This document shows, in pieces, positions 6,862-11,219 of a stretch of DNA of 11,219 bases. The number at the start of each line of letters is the position of its first letter. Positions within the stretch are counted from its first letter, which is position 1. The stretch lies in assembly GCA_001563325.1 (NCBI GenBank), contig LRSK01000002.1, forward strand, positions 1 through 11,219, given 5' to 3'. The notes beneath the pieces are model-generated. The model did not search any database, was not told where the DNA came from, and was given only the letters and a program-made list of their open reading frames with translations. The translations under genes and the position numbers were made by a program. This stretch comes from Candidatus Thorarchaeota archaeon SMTZ1-83. GTDB taxonomy: Archaea; Asgardarchaeota; Thorarchaeia; Thorarchaeales; Thorarchaeaceae.

Positions 6862-8256
6862 GTGGACTGGAAGATTGAGTCGCTTGACAGACTATTTGCC
6901 CCTGAGAGCATCGCAATAGTGGGGGCATCCGAGAAGTCAGATAAGCTTGGATCTCTAACTCTTCTTGCACTTCGTGACTACCAATGCAAGAAGTATCCAG
7001 TGAACCCCCGCCATACGGAGATTGGCGGAATGGAGTGTTTTCCAAGCGTCGTCGACATCGGAGAGGAAATCGACTTGGCTGTCATCGCCCTCGGTCCAAG
7101 ACAGGTTCTCTCCGCGCTCTCAAATTGCGCAAAGGCAGGTGTCAGAGCGGCCATCATCTTCTCGGCTGGCTTCAGGGAGCTTGGTCCTTTGGGTGAAGAG
7201 CATCAGGAAGCTGTGAAGTCTGTTGCAGACGAGGCACACATAGCCGTAATCGGACCGAACTGCTTGGGGGCGGGGAATGTGGGGAGAGGTCTCAATGCAA
7301 CCTTCTTTCCACATCCGGTCCCATTGGGAGGCGGCTCAGTTTCCTTTGTAAGTCAGAGTGGAGGAGTCACTGGGCTCATGATCTACGCGGCCTCTGACGC
7401 GGATTTAGGAGTAGCAAAATACGCTAGCGTTGGCAATCGCGTCAATATCGACTTCCCAGATATGCTCCGGTACCTGCAACAAGACAAGGAAACCAAGGTA
7501 ATCTGTCTGTTTGTCGAAGGCACAGAGAGAGCAAGGGAAATGTATGAGGAGATGGGGAAGACCACGCAAACGAAGCCAGTGATAGTGTACAAAGTCGGTA
7601 CCACTCCAGTCGCGCAGCAAGCGGCGATGAGCCACACCGGCAGCCTCGCTGGGCGGCATGAGCTGTACAGTGCCGCAGTTAGACAAGCTGGAGCGATCGA
7701 GGTTGATACGGTTTCTGAGATGATTGACACCGCAAAGATCTTGGGATTCTCAAAGAAACGACCCACCAATAGGCGCGTGGCCATTGTGACACATACTCTT
7801 GGACCGGCCCTTATCGCTGCTCAAATACTTGAAACGCGGGGAGCTCAACTCCCTCCGCCGGCAGATGAAACCTCTGCAGCCGTTCAAGACATGCTTGGGA
7901 TGCCTGTCGAAATCAACATCACCAACCCCATCGATCTATTGGCCCAGGGATGGGCAAGACCCGACATCTTTGCAGGAGCCTATGAGCTGATCATCAAGGA
8001 ACCTCAGTATGATTCTGTCATTATCATGTTCTCCCCCAACTATCAGGAAGAGATTGGTGGAGGCATGCCGGTGGAGGCAATTGTACAAGCCACCTCGAAA
8101 TCAGACAAGACCGTAGTCGCCGTCCTGAATGCGCCGGAATGCCGGCCTCCATTTGGAAGAGGAATACTGGAGGAAGGGGGAATCCCAGTCTTCTCAAGCC
8201 CCGAGAGAGCTGCATGCGCTCTTGCCAACACGCTGAAACCGGTAAAGACCTCCTAA
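6862..8256 (+). CDS. acdA: Acetate/acyl-CoA ligase (ADP-forming), alpha subunit
   Basis: The 464-residue protein has the domain order of NDP-forming acyl-CoA synthetase alpha subunits. First is a CoA-binding Rossmann domain (SIAIVGASEKSDKLGS at 16-31; GPNCLG at 131-136). Then two succinyl-CoA-ligase-like domains, with SFVSQSGG at 161-168 and SHTGSLAG at 257-264, where His258 is the expected phospho-histidine. The second begins near 305 and contains NPIDLL at 355-360. The family converts acyl-CoA, ADP and phosphate to acid, CoA and ATP, the substrate-level ATP step of peptide and sugar fermentation in many archaea; it can also run in reverse. The ATP-grasp beta subunit, fused in some archaea, is neither fused nor adjacent here, so it must be elsewhere. 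The acyl preference cannot be told from sequence. GTG start with a strong ribosome site; it follows the 2-phosphoglycerate kinase gene in what looks like one transcript. Confidence 0.92.
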   Translation: MDWKIESLDRLFAPESIAIVGASEKSDKLGSLTLLALRDYQCKKYPVNPRHTEIGGMECFPSVVDIGEEIDLAVIALGPRQVLSALSNCAKAGVRAAIIFSAGFRELGPLGEEHQEAVKSVADEAHIAVIGPNCLGAGNVGRGLNATFFPHPVPLGGGSVSFVSQSGGVTGLMIYAASDADLGVAKYASVGNRVNIDFPDMLRYLQQDKETKVICLFVEGTERAREMYEEMGKTTQTKPVIVYKVGTTPVAQQAAMSHTGSLAGRHELYSAAVRQAGAIEVDTVSEMIDTAKILGFSKKRPTNRRVAIVTHTLGPALIAAQILETRGAQLPPPADETSAAVQDMLGMPVEINITNPIDLLAQGWARPDIFAGAYELIIKEPQYDSVIIMFSPNYQEEIGGGMPVEAIVQATSKSDKTVVAVLNAPECRPPFGRGILEEGGIPVFSSPERAACALANTLKPVKTS

Positions 8257-8321
8257 GACGTCAAGCTAGTGTGAAGGCCAAGATGTCCGGACGTGGTGAT
8301 TGCACGGAAATCCACTGAAGT

Positions 8322-8349
8322 GTTATATGTCAGATATTGTGATTACAAT
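8322..8349 (+). promoter_or_regulatory. Candidate promoter with operator-like inverted repeat for the small GTPase gene
   Basis: GTTATATG at 8322-8329, preceded by the purine-rich CTGAAGT, resembles a TATA box with a BRE. Seven bases on, ATTGT-GATT-ACAAT (8336-8349) is a perfect 5-4-5 inverted repeat, lying between the TATA box and the expected initiation point near 8352, where an archaeal repressor would act. The ATG at 8398 would then have a leader of about 45 bases. This arrangement also argues against the GTG at 8293 being the start of the GTPase. No factor is identified. Confidence 0.4.
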
Positions 8350-8397
8350 TGCACGTATTCGGATGGAGTCGATTTGGGAACGCGAAAACCTCTGTAT

Positions 8398-8928
8398 ATG
8401 TTCAAGATGGTTTCTCTAGGTGATGGAACCGTCGGCAAGACAAGCTGCATAATGAGGTACACCGAGGGAAGCTTTGGCGAAACTTACCAAGCGACGATGG
8501 GAGCGAGTCTTGCCATCAAAAATCTTGAAGTTGAAACGGAGAATGGGCAGACAGCCGCAGCCCAAATCGTGATCTGGGACTTGGGAGGCCAACCGTCCTT
8601 CCGAGAGCTGAGGCTCCGCTATATGGCAGGAGCCAGTATTGCATTCATCGTATATGATGTCACCGCCCCCGCGACATTCATGAACGTATATGAATGGTAC
8701 AAGGCGTTCATCGGAGTGAATCCTGAAGCCATAGTTGCAGTCGTGGCAAACAAGATTGACAGGGAAGACAGAGCGGTGCCGCCCCAAGCTGGAGAGATGA
8801 TAAAGAAATGGCTGAACGTCACCCATATCGAAACTTCTGCAAAAACCGGGGAGAACGTTGAAGACCTCTTTGCTCTCCTCATCCAAGAAGCGGTCAGCAA
8901 GTATCGTTCAGATGACAGAGTAGTGTGA
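8398..8928 (+). CDS. Small GTP-binding protein of the Ras superfamily (Rab/Arf-like, Asgard type)
   Basis: From ATG 8398 the protein is 176 residues, the usual size of a Ras-like GTPase. All five nucleotide motifs are present: G1 GDGTVGKT (8-15), G2 Thr33 in YQATMGAS, G3 DLGGQ (61-65), G4 NKID (118-121) and G5 ETSAKTG (145-151). The overall flow (RYTEGSF...TMGASL...YMAGASIAFIVYDVT) is Rab/Ras-like, but DLGGQ replaces the Rab/Ras DTAGQ and recalls Arf/Sar proteins. There is no C-terminal cysteine for prenylation and no N-terminal Gly for myristoylation. The frame is open back to GTG 8293, but the 35 extra residues are unlike GTPases and cross a likely TATA box. MFK.V.LGDG is also how such archaeal GTPases usually begin. 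It should be a GTP-dependent switch; its effector, GAP and location are unknown. Confidence 0.93.
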   Translation: MFKMVSLGDGTVGKTSCIMRYTEGSFGETYQATMGASLAIKNLEVETENGQTAAAQIVIWDLGGQPSFRELRLRYMAGASIAFIVYDVTAPATFMNVYEWYKAFIGVNPEAIVAVVANKIDREDRAVPPQAGEMIKKWLNVTHIETSAKTGENVEDLFALLIQEAVSKYRSDDRVV

Positions 8929-8948
8929 AGCAGAAGAGAAGTTGGGGT

Positions 8949-8978
8949 GTGAGGGAGCAGGTCAGCCGACTCCCTCAC
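8949..8978 (+). terminator. Perfect 9-bp hairpin after the GTPase gene (GTGA...TCAC hairpin 1)
   Basis: GTGAGGGAG (8949-8957) pairs with CTCCCTCAC (8970-8978) around a 12-base loop that contains GGTCAGCC. It lies 21 bases after the GTPase stop codon, so a role at the 3' end of that transcript is likely. No T-tract follows. It shares its GTGAGG/CTCAC ends with the hairpin at 9037. Confidence 0.5.
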
Positions 8979-9036
8979 TGAATCGAGGTTGATAGTAACC
9001 TACGACTCTGCACGTTCGTTTGTTCTAGCAATGTAG

Positions 9037-9060
9037 GTGAGGAGAGATATCTCACCTCAC
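9037..9060. repeat. Inverted repeat / hairpin 2 with GTGA...TCAC ends
   Basis: GTGAGGAGAG (9037-9046) pairs with CTCACCTCAC (9051-9060) at nine of ten positions (one A-A mismatch) around an ATAT loop. A shifted alternative pairs AGGTGAG (9035-9041) with CTCACCT (9051-9057). This stretch (8929-9221) holds no convincing gene. Beyond the three hairpins I see only a short CGTAC-CCTT-GTACG repeat (9187-9200) near the nuoN end and a TATTTAA at about 9141. Confidence 0.45.
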
Positions 9061-9086
9061 AAAGCTCATGGAGGTGACTGTTATAC

Positions 9087-9115
9087 GTGAAGAGCAAGGG
9101 ACCTATGCTTCTCAC
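9087..9115. repeat. Inverted repeat / hairpin 3 with GTGA...TCAC ends
   Basis: GTGAAGAGCA (9087-9096) faces TGCTTCTCAC (9106-9115) with eight Watson-Crick pairs, one G-T pair and one mismatch around a 9-base loop. AGCAAG (9093-9098) can alternatively pair with CTTGCT (9119-9124). Like hairpins 1 and 2 it begins GTGA and ends TCAC. Whether the three are related by descent or by chance cannot be told by eye. Confidence 0.35.
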
Positions 9116-9221
9116 ACACTTGCTATCTCTCATCGTAGGTATTTAACCAGAGGAGTTTCGGATTTCATAGTCACTTACTGAATGGTAACGTACCCTTGTA
9201 CGGTCCTCTTTATTTCCGGGT

Positions 9222-10754
9222 TCAATTTCGAGCACTGCAATCTTTGTGCTTCTGATCAAAAGCTAAGGAACTGCAAACAGTGCAGCGGCGCTGAAAGCAT
9301 AGTCCAACACAAGGCTTGGCACGATGCCGAGTATCAGGGTGCCAATCACACGCAAGCAATGGACCCCTAGCCAAGCCGAAAGTCTTGTCATCAGATGGCT
9401 CCATGAAATAGCAGTAGCGAATAACCCTAAGATAGTAGCCAAGTGCAAAGACAGAGTTCAGCACTGCAATGAGTGCGAACCACCAAAGCCCTACCTCAAC
9501 AGCGCTTGCTGGAATCAAGAACCACTTGAACCAGAAGCCAGCAGTGAATGGGGCTCCAGCCAAGGCAAAGATTAGTACTGCGAGAAGTGCGGCCGATACC
9601 GGCGAACGTTTACTAAGGCCGGCAAGGTCATCGTAGGTAATCTCCTTTCCCAACCTAATGGCCATGGCCCATATGAGGATGAACGCCCCGGACTTGATGA
9701 GTGCGTGTGCGAAGGCAGAGAACATTGCTGCCGCCACTCCGTATTGAGTCCCTACGGCGACTCCCACGAACAGCACTCCCATGACCATAATCGATGAGTA
9801 TGCCAGCATCCTCATTATGTTTCTTTGAGCCAACGCAAGAGCGTTGCCGACAATCATTGTCAGTATGGAAACTGCGACAATCAAAGGCATCCATTCAAGA
9901 CGAGCCACCACGAAGGCCACCGCAAGAATCCTCAGGAGAGCACTTATCCCAGTCTTCTTGGTTGCCCCGGCAAGATAACCGGTCACACTCCCGTCCGCAG
10001 TCGAATAAGTGTCAGGAACCCACATCCATCCCGGAAAGACACCGACTTTGAATCCGAAGGCTATGAGAAACAACACTAGGGAGAGTAGGACTGTATATGC
10101 CTCGGGAGCTGCGGTGGCCCATACAGCGCTCAGGGCACTCGCGACCAAGGCAAGGTCGGTAGCTCCTGCAACTCCATATACGAGGGCAATTCCGAATACC
10201 ATCAGAGTGGTGGATAGCAGCCCCATAACGAAGTACTTCATTGCACCGTCAATGGCACCTCTGTGCGGTCCAAGAGCAGCGAGCACATATGTAGGTGTAC
10301 TCATCAGCTCCCAAGACACAAAGAGCGCGACCAGGTCAGTTGCCATGACGACCCAGATTGCGCCGGCAAATGAAACCAGCAGGAGAAAGTTGTAGGCACC
10401 TTTGTCGCCACCGAATGTGGTTGATGACAGAAGGACAAAGAACGCTACGATGAGAATGATCCAGATGAAGAAGTCGCCAAAGGCATCTCTGACAAAGAGA
10501 CCTCCAAAGGAGGAACCGTATGTCGACGACTCAAAGAGAATCATCTCTAAGCCTGCGAGAATCACTCCAATGAAACTGACAACAAGAGGACTTCTCCGCA
10601 TTCCGACAATCAGCGACAGAAACGCAAAGAGAACGAGAGTCAGAGCAGGTAATGAGGCAATCCATTCTGCTGGAATGTAGTTGGCGAGAACACTTGCGAA
10701 CGGGTCCAATATCGACCTGATGAAGGCGGTAATCTGTTCGAACTGCATCATCAT
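9222..10754 (-). CDS. nuoN: NADH-quinone oxidoreductase / Fpo-type complex subunit N, with a frameshifted C-terminus
   Basis: The product is an antiporter-like, proton-translocating membrane subunit of a complex I-type dehydrogenase. NuoN hallmarks are clear: FVSWELMSTPTYVLAAL with Glu149, MKYFVMGLLSTTLMVFGIAL with Lys173, AFGFKVGVFPGWMW with Lys236, ATKKTG (Lys266/267), RNIMRMLAYSS (311-321) and GFWFK with Lys410. At least 12 helices are visible. To about residue 469 (GPLLAC) the sequence follows the family; after that this frame gives a polar Cys/Arg-rich tail ending at 9222, unlike any NuoN. The expected last hydrophobic segment lies in another frame and stops at 9263, so the gene carries an indel near 9347-9351. 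The start overlaps the nuoM stop (ATGA), with AGGAGGTG just upstream and three consecutive ATG codons (10754, 10751, 10748); the second or third has better spacing. The electron donor (NADH, F420H2 or ferredoxin) cannot be read from this subunit. Confidence 0.93.
   Translation of the reverse strand: MMMQFEQITAFIRSILDPFASVLANYIPAEWIASLPALTLVLFAFLSLIVGMRRSPLVVSFIGVILAGLEMILFESSTYGSSFGGLFVRDAFGDFFIWIILIVAFFVLLSSTTFGGDKGAYNFLLLVSFAGAIWVVMATDLVALFVSWELMSTPTYVLAALGPHRGAIDGAMKYFVMGLLSTTLMVFGIALVYGVAGATDLALVASALSAVWATAAPEAYTVLLSLVLFLIAFGFKVGVFPGWMWVPDTYSTADGSVTGYLAGATKKTGISALLRILAVAFVVARLEWMPLIVAVSILTMIVGNALALAQRNIMRMLAYSSIMVMGVLFVGVAVGTQYGVAAAMFSAFAHALIKSGAFILIWAMAIRLGKEITYDDLAGLSKRSPVSAALLAVLIFALAGAPFTAGFWFKWFLIPASAVEVGLWWFALIAVLNSVFALGYYLRVIRYCYFMEPSDDKTFGLARGPLLACDWHPDTRHRAKPCVGLCFQRRCTVCSSLAFDQKHKDCSARN
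9263..9349 (-). pseudogene. nuoN: Out-of-frame remainder of the nuoN C-terminus
   Basis: In the frame shifted by one base from the nuoN body, the bases from 9349 down encode 28 residues, starting VIGTLILGIVPSLVLD and ending ALFAVP, then TAG. The GTLILGIVPSLVLD pattern is the usual last helix of NuoN (compare the LLGIYPSPLL type). Adding one TG unit to the GTGTG tract (read on the minus strand), or removing one base, would join it to GPLLAC and give a 497-residue protein. The change may be real, or an assembly or consensus error. Confidence 0.75.
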
Positions 10755-11219
10755 GGAGCACCTCCTAGCATGGATGTGACCACAGGAATCACTAGGTCCA
10801 GAATCAGGTCAGGCCAGATACCCAAGATCAGCACAGGAATCATCATCAGAATTGGGGCGACCAAGTCACTCCAAGGGGCTTCTGTGATTTCCTTCTCGGG
10901 ATCGGGGTCACTGAATACAATCCGGTTCAATGTCCATAGGAGGTAGCCCACTGTGACAAATATCCCGAAGGCGATCAATCCAGACCAGATGTAGATATTG
11001 ACAGAACCGAATAGAACGAGGGCCTCTGCAATGAAGCCGCTGAAACCTGGCAACCCAAATGCTGCAAATGAGGCAAGTATGAGTACTGCAGACAGCCTTG
11101 GAGCCTTGGCCATAAGGCCTTGGACGTCGGGAATCTGTCTCGAGCCGGCTGTATATGTCAACAGTCCGGCCATGATGAACATCACTGATATAATCACACC
11201 ATGGGAAACCATCATGAAG
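10751..11219 (-). CDS. nuoM: NADH-quinone oxidoreductase / Fpo-type complex subunit M, C-terminal part (5' end outside window)
   Basis: The frame stays open to the window edge, so only about the last 156 residues are seen. MVSHGVIISVMFIMAGLL, the linker with DVQGLMAKAPRL, and AAFGLPGFSGFIAEALVL match the C-terminal helices of NuoM, with the conserved Glu of the FIAEAL segment at 11024-11026. Next come an amphipathic charged stretch (SDPDPEKEITEAPWSD) and a last helix (PILMMIPVLILGIWPDLILD). NuoM is one of the three antiporter-like proton-pumping subunits of complex I; L and the others presumably lie upstream, beyond the window. An internal ATG at 11215 is not the true start. Its TGA overlaps the nuoN ATG by four bases, the standard M-N order. 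An MrpD-like antiporter is a remote alternative, made unlikely by the adjacent nuoN. Confidence 0.9.
   Translation of the reverse strand, partial: FMMVSHGVIISVMFIMAGLLTYTAGSRQIPDVQGLMAKAPRLSAVLILASFAAFGLPGFSGFIAEALVLFGSVNIYIWSGLIAFGIFVTVGYLLWTLNRIVFSDPDPEKEITEAPWSDLVAPILMMIPVLILGIWPDLILDLVIPVVTSMLGGAP
10759..10766 (-). promoter_or_regulatory. Ribosome binding site AGGAGGTG for nuoN inside the nuoM end
   Basis: The motif is a full match to the archaeal Shine-Dalgarno core and is embedded in the last codons of nuoM. Spacing to the three successive ATG codons is 4, 7 and 10 bases. Together with the ATGA stop-start overlap it indicates translational coupling of nuoM and nuoN. Confidence 0.65.

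Noticed and set aside
8293..8397. 35-residue N-terminal extension of the GTPase from GTG 8293
   Set aside because: It does not look like GTPase sequence, crosses a likely TATA box and inverted repeat, and ATG 8398 gives the normal length.
8619..8978. Minus-strand frame of 119 codons opposite the GTPase
   Set aside because: It is antisense to a well-supported gene and its composition is explained by the opposite strand.
9217..9232. GGGTTCAATTTCGAG, resembling a tRNA T-arm
   Set aside because: The flanks do not pair as a T-stem and no anticodon arm or acceptor stem can be placed around it.
9222..9345. Cys-rich tail of the nuoN frame (CVGLC...CTVC) that resembles a zinc-binding motif
   Set aside because: It begins exactly where family similarity stops, and the neighbouring frame holds the expected last helix, so it is best read as an out-of-frame artefact.
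9182..9370. Plus-strand 62-codon frame over the end of nuoN
   Set aside because: It lies antisense to coding sequence, shows no family resemblance and has no ribosome site.

Overview
The window looks archaeal and most probably comes from an Asgard archaeon, with Thorarchaeota-like genomes the first guess; this placement is inferred from gene content. The main reasons are a Ras/Rab/Arf-type small GTPase with a WDLGGQ G3 motif, a 2-phosphoglycerate kinase, an ADP-forming acyl-CoA synthetase alpha subunit, an archaeal OB-fold single-strand DNA-binding protein, and GGTGAG/GGAGGTG ribosome binding sites with TATA-like boxes. Base composition is near even, and coding is dense on both strands.

Layout, left to right. 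Positions 2-3115 (+) hold the 3' part of a very large cell-surface protein: the end of an FG-GAP-like propeller, about six Ig/MG-like beta-sandwich repeats, about seven membrane helices and an acidic tail. It converges on a minus-strand gene (3144-4691) for a secreted-then-membrane protein with a cytoplasmic zinc ribbon and another acidic tail. The two stop codons are separated by a perfect 8-bp hairpin. Upstream of the zinc-ribbon gene, on the same strand, is a stand-alone CheY-like receiver (4785-5180). Its TATA region is shared with a divergent plus-strand run: SSB-like OB protein (5342-5839), 2-phosphoglycerate kinase (5890-6795), acyl-CoA synthetase alpha subunit (6862-8256) and small GTPase (8398-8928). 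The GTPase probably has its own promoter. About 300 bases without a convincing gene follow (8929-9221), holding three hairpins that all open with GTGA and close with TCAC. The right end carries the distal part of a complex I-type (Nuo/Fpo) operon on the minus strand: nuoM (3' part only) overlapping nuoN by ATGA.

How the parts may work together. NuoM and NuoN are antiporter-like proton-pumping membrane subunits of one respiratory complex. The acyl-CoA synthetase alpha subunit would make ATP from acyl-CoA together with a beta subunit that is not in the window. 2-phosphoglycerate kinase makes 2,3-bisphosphoglycerate, the precursor of cyclic 2,3-diphosphoglycerate. The receiver and the zinc-ribbon membrane protein may belong to one signalling unit, but only gene adjacency supports this.

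Most noteworthy: nuoN appears frameshifted. Its hydrophobic C-terminus continues in another frame from a CACAC (GTGTG) tract at 9347-9351, and the in-frame tail is a non-homologous Cys-rich peptide. The three-hairpin block at 8949-9115 and the two surface/membrane proteins of unknown function are the other places worth attention. I found no CRISPR array, insertion sequence, tRNA or rRNA.
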